Shown here: positions 13,720-20,914 of the stretch, in pieces
Layout of the letters: every line of letters starts with the position of its first letter
Numbering within the stretch: position 1 is the stretch's first letter
Source: Chloroflexota bacterium
Lineage (GTDB): Bacteria; Chloroflexota; Limnocylindria; Limnocylindrales; CSP1-4
DNA length: 21,593 nt
Assembly (NCBI GenBank): GCA_021785115.1
Contig: JAJYGO010000504.1
Location: 1-21,593 of the forward strand
Reading direction: 5' to 3'
The notes under the pieces: generated by a model
The model's database searches: none
Told to the model about the DNA's origin: nothing
What the model saw: the letters and a program-made list of their open reading frames with translations, nothing else
Position numbers and translations under genes: made by a program

Positions 13720-14655
13720 ATGGACGTGGGCCTCTACACCGACGGCCTCAGCGAGTTCCCGTTCGAGCAGGCGCTCGACATCGCGGCCGACGCCGGCGTC
13801 ACCGCGATCGAGATCGCCGTCGGCGGCCAGTCCCGCGCCCCCCACCTGCGCGTGGACGAGCTGCTCGCCAGCGCCGCGAAGCGGGCGGCGTTCTGCAGGG
13901 CGTTCGCCGACCGCGGCCTCCGGATCGCGGCGCTCAACTGCTCCGCCTGGCCCCTCCACCCGGTGCACCACGAGTTCCACGACGGCGCGATCAGCAAGGC
14001 GATTCGCCTCGCGGGCGAGCTCGGCGTGGACAAGATCGTGTCCATGTCGGGGTGCGCCGGCGACGGGCCGGGGGCCACGACCGTCAACTGGGTGTGGTTC
14101 CCGTGGCCCGACGACGCGGTCGCCCACGGCAGGCGGTCGTGGGACGCGGCGGTCGCGTACTGGCAGGACAAGCTGCCGCTGGCCGAGCGCTGCGGCGTCG
14201 AGCGGATCGCGCTCGAGCTGCACCCGATGCACGTCGTCTACAACGCGAAGACGCTGCTCGAGTTCCGGGCCGCGGTTGGCGACGGGCGCGTGGGCATGAA
14301 CCTCGACCCGAGCCACCTGATCTGGCAGGGCGTCGATCCGGTCCGGGTCGTCGAGGCGGTCGGCGGGGCGATCTACCACTGCCACCTCAAGGACACGCAG
14401 ATGAACGAGGAGTGGGTGGCCCTCAACGGGGTGCTGGACAACACGCCCTGGTCCGACCCCGACCACCGGGCCTTCGTCTTCTCCTCGGCCGGCCGCGCCC
14501 ACGGCTTCGAGTGGTGGCACCGCCTCGTGTCCGCGTTGCGGGCGGCCGGGTACGACGACGTGCTGTCGATCGAGCAGGAGGACCCCTACGTCGGGCAGGA
14601 GGAGGGCGTCCGAGAGGTGGCCGCGTTCGCCCGGAGGCTCATCGCCGCCGGCTGA
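13720..14655 (+). CDS. Xylose-isomerase-like TIM-barrel sugar isomerase/epimerase
   Basis: A 311-aa TIM barrel of the AP-endonuclease-2/xylose-isomerase superfamily. The expected metal ligands are visible: E166 (ALELHP), D196 (NLDPSHL), H222 (HCHLKDT) and E285 (SIEQEDP). Relatives isomerise or epimerise sugars, inositols or hydroxy acids in sugar catabolism; the exact substrate cannot be given. GGGAGG at 13704-13709 serves as RBS. The gene is 4 nt after the SDR gene, so an oxidoreductase/isomerase pair acting on a polyol or sugar is plausible. It is complete, without signal peptide, and probably cytoplasmic. Confidence 0.9.
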   Translation: MDVGLYTDGLSEFPFEQALDIAADAGVTAIEIAVGGQSRAPHLRVDELLASAAKRAAFCRAFADRGLRIAALNCSAWPLHPVHHEFHDGAISKAIRLAGELGVDKIVSMSGCAGDGPGATTVNWVWFPWPDDAVAHGRRSWDAAVAYWQDKLPLAERCGVERIALELHPMHVVYNAKTLLEFRAAVGDGRVGMNLDPSHLIWQGVDPVRVVEAVGGAIYHCHLKDTQMNEEWVALNGVLDNTPWSDPDHRAFVFSSAGRAHGFEWWHRLVSALRAAGYDDVLSIEQEDPYVGQEEGVREVAAFARRLIAAG

Positions 14656-14773
14656 GCCGGTCGCCGGCGCCTCGAGGTGCGACCCGGCCGATCGCGGTGG
14701 ACATCGGGACGGACGCCTCTCGCCGCGCGTCGGCGCGCGCGCCAGCATCACGGTCGGCAGGAGGTGTCATCCG

Positions 14774-15322
14774 ATGACACGCTACGCGCGCTGGGCCCGG
14801 ACGGAGCACCGGGAGACCACCCGGATCGCGGCGATGGTGCTGGTCGCCCCGGTGTTCCTGGGCCTGCTCCCGCTCCTCGTCGGGGCGGCGGGCCGGCGCA
14901 TCGACCGCGGGATCGGCCTGCCGCCCCTGCGGATCGGCATCGCGGGCCAGGCACTCGGCGCCGCGCTGACGACGGCGGGGTTCTCGCTCGGGCTGTGGTC
15001 CGTGTACGTCCAGCTGGACCGTGGCAGGGGCACGCCGCTGCCGATGCTGCCCACGCAGGAGCTGCTCACCGACGGCCCGTTCCGGTACTGCCGCAACCCG
15101 ATGACGCTGGGGGCCATCTCGGCCTACCTCGGCATCGCGCTCATGGCGAGGACGGCGGCCGGCACGACGATCTCGCTCTCGCTCGCCGCCGCCCTGGTCG
15201 CCTACCTGAAGCTCCTCGAGGAGCCGGAGCTGGCCGACCGCTTCGGCGAGCCCTACCTGGCCTACAGGCGCGCCACGCCGTTCGTGGTCCCGCGGCTCCC
15301 CGGGTGCGCCGTCCGCCGCTGA
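14774..15322 (+). CDS. Isoprenylcysteine-carboxyl-methyltransferase-like membrane protein
   Basis: A 182-aa integral membrane protein with about four hydrophobic segments (roughly 18-38, 54-74, 110-126, 131-147). The ICMT/PEMT-type C-terminal signature is present: GPFRYCRNPM (101-110), an EEPEL segment (149-153), then RFGEPYLAYR (156-165) and TPFVVPR. Such bacterial proteins methylate lipids or small compounds using S-adenosylmethionine, but few are characterised. AGGAGGT lies 8 nt before the ATG. The gene stands alone 118 nt after the isomerase gene and converges with the secreted repeat protein. Confidence 0.85.
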   Translation: MTRYARWARTEHRETTRIAAMVLVAPVFLGLLPLLVGAAGRRIDRGIGLPPLRIGIAGQALGAALTTAGFSLGLWSVYVQLDRGRGTPLPMLPTQELLTDGPFRYCRNPMTLGAISAYLGIALMARTAAGTTISLSLAAALVAYLKLLEEPELADRFGEPYLAYRRATPFVVPRLPGCAVRR

Positions 15323-15408
15323 CGCGCGGGCGGCTCGGCGCGAGAGGAGGCGGCATCACGGGCGGCCGCGCCTGGATGCACGGGGCCTCCCCGCGCCGGC
15401 GTCAGCGG

Positions 15409-15978
15409 TCAGTCGCCGCCCTCACCCCCGCCGCTGTCGCCACCCGACCCGCTGCCGTCCTGGCTGCCGCCGCTCGGGTGCGCGCCGTCCCCCTCGTGGC
15501 TGCCTGAACTCGCGCCGCTGGTCTCGCTCGGCGCCGCGGTCATGCTGGGATGCTCGCCGGCGTCCTCGCGCCGGGTGGACGACTGGTCCTGGCTCGCGCA
15601 CCCCTGGACGTCGACCTGGCCCTGTGCGTTCGCATCGTCGCCCTGCTCGCCGGCCTGCGTCTGGGTCCCGGCCTGACAGGTCGCGTCGGGCGTGGCCGTC
15701 GCGTCGGGCGCGTCCGTCGGCTCCGGGGTCTCGGTGGGCTCCGCCGTCGCGGTCGGATCCGGGGCGTCGGTGGGCTCCGCCGTCGCGGTCGGCTCCGGGG
15801 TCTCCGTCGCGTCGGGCGTCTCAGTCGGCTCGCCGGCCTGGCTCGAGACAGTCGCCGCGTCGAGGCGGTGCTGCGGGTTCACGAAGCCGACCGTCGCGAA
15901 CGCGGCACCTGCGACGAGCAGGATGGATACCCCTGCTGCCAGGACGCTGCGGGCGGCGCTCGTGCGGAAGCGCTGCAT
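15409..15978 (-). CDS. Secreted Thr/Pro/Glu-rich repeat protein
   Basis: A 189-aa low-complexity protein. A basic N-terminus and a hydrophobic segment (about 11-29, ending AGAAFA) form a signal peptide or anchor. Residues 48-100 are a Thr/Pro/Glu/Asp/Ala-rich linker made of a repeat of about 12 residues (TATAEPTDAPDP, TATAEPTETPEP). Next comes a Gln/Ala/Gly stretch with two cysteines (C101, C127) and a Gly/Ser/Asp-rich tail. There is no folded domain, LPXTG or lipobox. It resembles surface stalk or mucin-like linkers that can be O-glycosylated. The start at 15978 is preferred over the open frame to 16035 because GGGAGGA lies about 11 nt upstream and the signal peptide begins there. Function unknown. 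Confidence 0.75.
   Translation of the reverse strand: MQRFRTSAARSVLAAGVSILLVAGAAFATVGFVNPQHRLDAATVSSQAGEPTETPDATETPEPTATAEPTDAPDPTATAEPTETPEPTDAPDATATPDATCQAGTQTQAGEQGDDANAQGQVDVQGCASQDQSSTRREDAGEHPSMTAAPSETSGASSGSHEGDGAHPSGGSQDGSGSGGDSGGGEGGD
15731..15802 (-). repeat. Tandem 36-nt repeat in the secreted repeat protein gene
   Basis: Two consecutive 36-nt units, starting at 15731 and 15767, share the core GTGGGCTCCGCCGTCGCGGT and encode the 12-residue Thr/Glu/Pro/Ala repeat. Less exact units surround them. Copy number is likely to vary between strains. Confidence 0.7.
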
Positions 15979-16301
15979 GGTCAACCGTGTCCTCCCATCA
16001 TCGCGAGCCGCGCCAACCCTTGGCGGGGCCTTCACCGGACTGAGGCACGGGAGGGCGCGGCGGTTTCGGCCGGTCGTGGCCGGATGGTCCCGGGCGAGCC
16101 TGCCACTCGTCCGGGGGGTCGGTGCCGGGACGCGACAGGCCGCGCATCCTGATCACCGCAGGCGGGAGGCGTGCGCCAGCGGGATGGCCGGGCTGACGGG
16201 GTCGGGCGAGGCGATGCGGCATGCCACGACGCTGCGCAGTGTTGACTGCGGGCCGGCGGGGCCCAGCGCGCCGCCGGCGGCGGGGCTACGATCGCGATCC
16301 G
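15979..16301. other. Divergent intergenic region between the repeat-protein and esterase genes
   Basis: About 320 bases with no convincing gene. On the left is the GGGAGGA RBS of the minus-strand gene. A hairpin or operator-like CGCCAA-CCC-TTGGCG lies at 16011-16025, 33 nt upstream of that start codon. On the right, TACGAT at 16287-16292 could be a -10 element 9 nt before the esterase ATG, again giving an almost leaderless transcript. Nothing else is recognised. Confidence 0.45.
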
Positions 16302-17207
16302 ATGGCGAGCCTCCAAGCCGCACTCCTCGACCGCTACGTCCGGCGCCTCCACCTCTTCGGCGAGGACGGCGCGGACGTGGCCACCCTGCGCAGGAGGATC
16401 GAGCGGGTGGCCCCGCCGGTGCTCCCGTGGTCTGGGGTCCGGGTCAGCCCGGTCGAGGCCGGGGGCGTCCCCGGCGAGTGGGCGGTCCCGAAGGCGGCCG
16501 GCGCGGACCGCGTGCTCCTCTACCTCCACGGCGGCGGCTGGATCATGGGCTCGCCCCGGACCCACCGGTCGCTCGTGGCCGGCCTGGCGCGCGGCGCAGG
16601 GGTCAGGGCGCTCTCGCTCGACTACCGGCTGGCGCCCGAGCACCCGTTCCCGGCGGCGCTCGACGACGGCGTGGCGGCGTACGACTGGCTCCTCGCGAGC
16701 GGGTTCGAGCCGGGGCGGATCGTGATCGCGGGCGACTCGGCCGGCGGGAACCTCGCCCTCGCGGTGCTGCTCCGGCTGCGCGACGCGGGGACGCCGCTGC
16801 CCGCGGGCGCCGTCCTCCTGTCTCCCGCCACGGACCTCGGGCTCGCCGGCGCATCCCACACGACGCGCAGGGCGCTGGACCCGTACCTCGCGAGGGCCGA
16901 CCTCGAGGCCATCGTCGCCGCCTATGCAGGGACGCGCGATCGTGCGGAGCCGTACCTGTCGCCCCTGTTCGCCGACCTCCACGGCCTGCCGCCCATGCTC
17001 ATCCACGTGGGCGATCACGAGGTGCTCCTGGACGACGCCGTCCGCCTCGGGGAGCGGGCCCTCGCCGCGGGCGTCGAGGCGCGGACCGTGGTCTGGCCCG
17101 GGATGATGCACGTGTTCCAGAACCTCGCCCCGTTCGTCCCGGAGGCGCGGCGGGCCAATCGCGAGATCGCCGCATTCGTCAGGTCGAGGGTCGGCGCCGC
17201 CGCGTAG
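16302..17207 (+). CDS. HSL-family alpha/beta-hydrolase (esterase)
   Basis: A 301-aa carboxylesterase/lipase-like enzyme of the hormone-sensitive-lipase family, cytoplasmic by lack of a signal. The oxyanion-hole motif HGGGW is at 76-80 and the nucleophile motif GDSAGG at 144-149 (S146). The acid is probably E240 in GDHEVLLDD, where Asp is more usual, and the histidine is H270 in GMMHVFQ. DYRLAPEHPFPAAL (107-120) is also typical of the family. It would hydrolyse short acyl esters; the natural substrate is unknown. The start is the ATG at 16302, as the open frame upstream has no RBS; the leader may be extremely short. The gene converges with the MscS gene. Confidence 0.92.
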   Translation: MASLQAALLDRYVRRLHLFGEDGADVATLRRRIERVAPPVLPWSGVRVSPVEAGGVPGEWAVPKAAGADRVLLYLHGGGWIMGSPRTHRSLVAGLARGAGVRALSLDYRLAPEHPFPAALDDGVAAYDWLLASGFEPGRIVIAGDSAGGNLALAVLLRLRDAGTPLPAGAVLLSPATDLGLAGASHTTRRALDPYLARADLEAIVAAYAGTRDRAEPYLSPLFADLHGLPPMLIHVGDHEVLLDDAVRLGERALAAGVEARTVVWPGMMHVFQNLAPFVPEARRANREIAAFVRSRVGAAA

Positions 17208-17212
17208 GGAGA

Positions 17213-17234
17213 GGCCCGAGGGCAACGGCGGGCC
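17213..17234. terminator. Weak hairpin between the esterase and MscS genes
   Basis: GGCCCG and CGGGCC arms with a 10-nt loop sit in the 46-nt gap between two converging genes. There is no T-run, so the terminator role is tentative. Confidence 0.3.
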
Positions 17235-17253
17235 GTTCGGGGCCACGGGCCGG

Positions 17254-18360
17254 TCAGGCGGCGCGGCGCGTCCCCGTCGAGCCCGCCCGGCGGGTGCTCC
17301 CAGCACTGCGCGAATCGTCGACCTCCGCCCGGAGCCGCGGCAGCGCGTCCGGGTGGTGCTCCTGCAGGTACCCGATCAGGCGCTCGCGGACCAGGCAGCG
17401 GAGGTCCCAGACGGCGCCCGAGTCGGCCGCGCTGAGCAGCGCCCGGAGGGTCACGGTCCGCTCGGTCGAGTCGGTGACCTGCAGGCCCCAGACCTCGCCG
17501 TCCCAGAGCTTCGAGCCGTCGAGGATGCGCTTGAGCTCGGTGCGGACCTCGTCGACCGGCACCCGGTAGTCGGCGTGGACCTCGACCGTGCCCAGGATCT
17601 GCGCCCTGGAGCGGGTCCAGTTCTCGATCGGCTGCTCGATGATCGTCGCGAGCGGGACGACCAGGCGACGCAGGTCCCAGATGCGGACGACCACGTAGGT
17701 CGTGGTGATCTCCTCGATCCGCCCCCACTCGCCGTTGATGACCACCACGTCCTCGAGCCGGATCGGCTGGGTGAGCGCGATCTGGATCCCCGCCAGCAGG
17801 TTGGAGAGGACCGGCCGGGCCGCCATCCCGATGACGATCCCGGCGATGCCGGCGGACGCCAGGAGGCTGGCACCGAGGCTCTGGGCCTCGGGGAACGTGA
17901 GCAGGCCGATGGCGACCGCGATCGCGGCCACCGTCACGGCGAACAGCCGGCGGAGGATCGCGATCTGCGTCCCGACCGTCCTGGCGTGCAGGTCATCGGG
18001 CCCTTCGCCCCGATACCTCGCGAGCACGACGTCATCCATCGTCCAGGAGGCGGCCACGACCAGCCAGGCAATGGCCCCGATGAGGCCGAGGCCCACGAGA
18101 TGTCGCAGTGTCCCGGACAGCGCGGCGTCGATCGCTGCGACGGGCAGGACGAGGAACAGGGCCGTCAGCGGGGCCAGGAGCCGGGTCGGCTGGCGCGTGT
18201 GCGCGAGCAGCGACTCGTCGAGCGTGCCGGGCGTCCGGCGCGCGGCCCGGCCGACGAGCGAGTACAGGAGCGCGTGGGCCGCGAGCGCCGCGACCGCCGC
18301 CGCCGCAAGCTCGATGACCGCGAGGATCGGTCCCTGCCAGCTGGACAGGCCGTCGAACAT
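17254..18360 (-). CDS. MscS-family mechanosensitive channel
   Basis: A 368-aa small-conductance mechanosensitive channel in the inner membrane that opens under osmotic downshift to release solutes. Hydrophobic helices lie at about 12-33, 60-79, 85-105 and 128-143. They precede the Gly/Ala-rich pore helix (about 152-181, with SAGIAGIVIGMAARPVLSN) and the cytoplasmic beta domain (RLEDVVVINGEWGRIEEIT, about 191-209). The alpha/beta C-terminal domain runs to about 345, followed by a short Arg/Ser/Ala-rich tail. The ATG at 18360 is preferred because GGGAGGCGATC directly precedes it; the frame is open for 276 nt upstream but that part looks non-coding. It is a stand-alone gene. Confidence 0.92.
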   Translation of the reverse strand: MFDGLSSWQGPILAVIELAAAAVAALAAHALLYSLVGRAARRTPGTLDESLLAHTRQPTRLLAPLTALFLVLPVAAIDAALSGTLRHLVGLGLIGAIAWLVVAASWTMDDVVLARYRGEGPDDLHARTVGTQIAILRRLFAVTVAAIAVAIGLLTFPEAQSLGASLLASAGIAGIVIGMAARPVLSNLLAGIQIALTQPIRLEDVVVINGEWGRIEEITTTYVVVRIWDLRRLVVPLATIIEQPIENWTRSRAQILGTVEVHADYRVPVDEVRTELKRILDGSKLWDGEVWGLQVTDSTERTVTLRALLSAADSGAVWDLRCLVRERLIGYLQEHHPDALPRLRAEVDDSRSAGSTRRAGSTGTRRAA

Positions 18361-18653
18361 GATCGCCTCCCTTCTTGGAGCACCTCCCTTCAGGCTAGCG
18401 AGCAGTGCCGATCTTGGCCTCCGCGCCGATGCCGCACCCCCTGATCGAGTTCCGTCTGCGCAGCGGCGGCGTGACGGCGCAGGGCGCGATGCTCGCCGGT
18501 GCCGTTGGCGACCCACGGCCCTTGGCATCGCGCTCGGGGCATTCCACAGTTGCGCTCGTACGCGGGAGGCTGCGACACGCGGCCCATCCTTGGCCGCCAC
18601 GGACCGCGCCGAGCCACTGGCGAACCCGACCTGCACGGGCGAGGGGTTCGGCC

Positions 18654-19100
18654 ATGGAGCACTACGGAACGGAGATCCGGATCGAGGCGCCCATCGAGCA
18701 CGTCTGGGCGTACTACTGCGACACCTCCCACTGGGCCGACTGGATGCAGGGGGGCACGGTGTCGGACGTCAGCGGGCCCTACGACCAGGTGGGGACGACG
18801 TACGTCGGGACGGTGCGCTTCCTCGGCCACGAGATGAAGGTGACCTACAGGGTTGTCGGGGTGGAGCCGCTGAGGCTCATCCGCGAGCACTCCGACGACG
18901 GCCCGGTCGACAACGTCGTCAGGTTCGAGCCCGATGGTGCGGCGACGCGGCTGGTCATCGAGTCCGACTACGAGCTGCCGGCACACCTGCCCGGCTTCAT
19001 CAAGGACCTCGTGAAGAAGGGCTGGATGACCCGGCGCATGGACCAGATGCTCGAGGACTTCAAGGCGCTCGCCGAGGCGACCGCCCCGGTGCCCGCCTGA
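18654..19100 (+). CDS. SRPBCC-family protein
   Basis: A 148-aa START/Bet v1-like (SRPBCC) protein with a helix-grip fold that binds a hydrophobic ligand. The N-terminal IEAPIEHVWAYYCDTSHWADW pattern is the usual SRPBCC opening (positions 9-29), and DGAATRLVIESDYELPAH is the late beta-strand region. The C-terminal helix (LPGFIKDLVKKGWMTRRMDQ, 115-134) would close the cavity. The start is the ATG at 18654 with GAGGGG upstream. Such proteins act as polyketide cyclases, lipid-transfer or ligand-binding proteins; this one has no informative partner. A strong hairpin follows it. Confidence 0.88.
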   Translation: MEHYGTEIRIEAPIEHVWAYYCDTSHWADWMQGGTVSDVSGPYDQVGTTYVGTVRFLGHEMKVTYRVVGVEPLRLIREHSDDGPVDNVVRFEPDGAATRLVIESDYELPAHLPGFIKDLVKKGWMTRRMDQMLEDFKALAEATAPVPA

Positions 19101-19108
19101 GATCGCTC

Positions 19109-19143
19109 GTGGCCCTCCCCCGGGTCGCCGGGGCGGGGGCCAC
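19109..19143 (+). terminator. GC-rich hairpin after the SRPBCC gene
   Basis: GTGGCCC-x-CCCCGG and its near-complement CCGGGGCGGGGGCCAC form a stem of about 14 bp around a 4-nt loop, 9 nt after the stop codon. No T-run follows. It probably separates the SRPBCC and methyltransferase transcripts. Confidence 0.5.
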
Positions 19144-19207
19144 GCGTCCCGAGAGGCGGCCCCGCGGCCGCGAGATACCTGCTTGCGCGTCCCGGGAGGT
19201 TCGCGTC

Positions 19208-19945
19208 ATGCGCCGGACAACCACCTTCGCCCTCGTCGCCGGCGGGGCCACGGCCGCCGTCGCCGGCGGGGCCTACGCCCGCGCTCGGCTGGCGGGGCAC
19301 GGGTCGGACAAGCCGCTGCCCGACGAGGACGCCGTGTTCAGCGTCTACGCGCCAGGGGGGAAGTACGGCTTCCTGGCCAACGGGCCTGTCGGCTGGGTCA
19401 TCGCGCGCACGCTCATGCCGGTCGCAGAGGCTGGCGTGTACCGGGCGATCGCCGAGGTCGTCGACCTGCAGCCCGACGACGAGCTGCTGGACATCGGCTG
19501 CGGTCCGGGGGCGTTCCTGGCCGCGAAGGCGCAGCACGTGCACCGGATCGTGGGCCTCGATCCCTCCCCGACGATGCTCCACGCGGCCGAGCGGCGACTC
19601 GCGGACCGGATCGCCGCCGGTACCGCCCGGCTGGTCGCGGGCAGCGCGGCCGACCTTCCGTTCGGCGACGGCGAGTTCACCGCGGTGACGGCCATCTTCG
19701 CGCCGCTCAGCCACGCCGAGGCGTTCCGGGTGCTGCGGCCGGGCGGCCGCCTCGTGCACCTGGACAACGACCCGCGAAGGTCGCCGAGCGAGCCGGCCAG
19801 CGCGTGGGGGCGCCGACGGTACGACGAGGCCGACCACCGCCGGATGTTCGAGGACGCCGGGTTCACCGACGTGACGAGCCGCTACCGCGGCGCTCCGCCG
19901 CTCGCGGGCGAGCTGCTGGTGAGCGGCCGCAAGCCCGTGGCGTAG
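19208..19945 (+). CDS. Class I SAM-dependent methyltransferase with N-terminal anchor or signal
   Basis: A 245-aa protein. Residues about 6-24 are hydrophobic (ALVAGGATAAVAGGAYA) after an MRRTTT start, which looks like a membrane anchor or signal-like segment. The methyltransferase domain (about 70-240) has SAM-binding motif I LLDIGCGPGAF (93-103), the acidic residue of motif II in GLDPSP (116-121), and LRPGGRLVHLDN later on. It belongs to the Methyltransf_11/UbiE-like group; the acceptor is unknown and may be membrane-bound given the anchor. GGGAGG lies about 10 nt before the ATG. It converges with the Hsp15-like gene 19 nt away. Confidence 0.88.
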   Translation: MRRTTTFALVAGGATAAVAGGAYARARLAGHGSDKPLPDEDAVFSVYAPGGKYGFLANGPVGWVIARTLMPVAEAGVYRAIAEVVDLQPDDELLDIGCGPGAFLAAKAQHVHRIVGLDPSPTMLHAAERRLADRIAAGTARLVAGSAADLPFGDGEFTAVTAIFAPLSHAEAFRVLRPGGRLVHLDNDPRRSPSEPASAWGRRRYDEADHRRMFEDAGFTDVTSRYRGAPPLAGELLVSGRKPVA

Positions 19946-19948
19946 GGC

Positions 19949-19962
19949 CGGGCCGCGGCCCG
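19949..19962. terminator. Palindrome between converging genes
   Basis: A 14-bp perfect palindrome (CGGGCCGCGGCCCG) fills the 19-nt gap between the methyltransferase and Hsp15-like stops and could act as a bidirectional terminator. The loop is minimal and there is no T-run. Confidence 0.35.
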
Positions 19963-19964
19963 CA

Positions 19965-20348
19965 TCAGGCGCCGCCGGCCCGGCGCAGGCGCTCGAGCTC
20001 GCGGCGGAGGCGCTTGCTCGGCCGGCCCTCCCCGCGGATCACCATGACCTCCGGTCGGGCCTGCGGCACGACGGGCGGGCTGTGGTCCGCGTAGCAGGCC
20101 GCGGCGGCCGGGGCGCCGACGCGCGATTCGATCGGCCGCACGACCTCGACGACGCGCTCGCGGTCCGCGATGCGGGCCTCCACGCGGTCGCCCGCGCGGA
20201 CCTTCGCCGACGGCTTCGCGGGCGACCCGTTCACGCGGACGTGGCCGCCCTCGCACAGCCGCGTCGCGAGCGGCCGGGTCTTCACGAGGCGCACGGCGCA
20301 CAGCCAGCGGTCGATGCGCGTCTCGTCGGCGGCGGGGGGATCGGTCAC
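19965..20348 (-). CDS. Hsp15-like S4-domain RNA-binding protein
   Basis: A 127-aa protein with an S4 RNA-binding domain at about 10-57 (RIDRWLCAVRLVKTRPLATR, then GGHVRVNG and KPSAKVRAGD), followed by a basic C-terminal tail (GRPSKRLRRELERLRR). Length, order and tail match the Hsp15 (HslR/YrfH) family, which binds stalled 50S subunits carrying nascent chains and takes part in ribosome rescue. The GTG at 20348 is chosen as start because it immediately precedes the conserved domain. An upstream CATCCT only 7 nt away would make the mRNA leaderless. The frame is open to 20480 but that part lacks an RBS and resembles non-coding sequence. Confidence 0.85.
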   Translation of the reverse strand: MTDPPAADETRIDRWLCAVRLVKTRPLATRLCEGGHVRVNGSPAKPSAKVRAGDRVEARIADRERVVEVVRPIESRVGAPAAAACYADHSPPVVPQARPEVMVIRGEGRPSKRLRRELERLRRAGGA

Positions 20349-20914
20349 GCTCGCTAGGATGGCACGGGCCGCGAGGACTGTGACTGCAGCGTCGGCGGAC
20401 CACTGGCCGCTCCTCCTGCCCGCCGGCACGGACTCCGTGACCGCAGGGCTCGCGCCGGATGTCGGCGGCGTGGTTGGCACGCCCGCGGCGAGCGCGCGAC
20501 GGAGGTGGCCCTCAAGCCACTCGACGACGTGGCGCTGAACGCGGGCTTGCCGGCCGGCAAGGCGTGCACGTTCGCGCCCGCGTCCTCGCCGGCGCCAGGC
20601 CCCTAGTCCACGCGGGCCAACGGCAAACGCTCACCTCCGGCCAGTGCCAGGAGGCTCTGGAGAGGGCTCCCCGAGCCGCAGACCCGTCGTCAGGCTCGAC
20701 CATGCCGGGCTCTCGCTGGCCGATGCCAGAGATCGCGGGGCGGGGGCAGGACGATGAACTGCCCAGCCGGGCCGTTCGTACCGTTGCGAGCGGACCCTCC
20801 CCGCGCCGATGCTGAGCACGGTGCAGGTCCGCACCGCGGACCCGTCCTCGCAGGTCCCGTTGGCGGTCTTGCGCCGTGAGCCTGAGCGTCGCAAGGGGGA
20901 CGGTAGGAGCAGAG
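20349..20914. other. Long region without a convincing gene, upstream of the PAS sensor
   Basis: About 560 bases. Several frames are open by chance because of the GC content, but none has an RBS together with a recognisable protein. A short stretch in one frame (20490-20606) has coding-like third positions and could be a gene remnant. Two overlapping, mutually exclusive hairpins lie at 20819-20842: CGGTGC-N6-GCACCG and GGTCCGC-ACC-GCGGACC. The PAS gene RBS (TAGGAGC) is at the right end. The promoters for the Hsp15-like gene and the PAS gene should be here. Confidence 0.4.

Noticed and set aside
17702..19945. Apparent fusion frame linking MscS antisense, SRPBCC region and methyltransferase
   Set aside because: The open frame is an effect of high GC. 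The methyltransferase has its own GGGAGG RBS and ATG at 19208, and the part before it is the wrong frame or strand for the genes present.
20490..20606. Short coding-like frame (VALKPLDDVALNAGLPAGK...) in the 20349-20914 gap
   Set aside because: Third positions look codon-like, but there is no suitable start with RBS, no recognisable family and only about 38 codons; it may be a remnant or chance.
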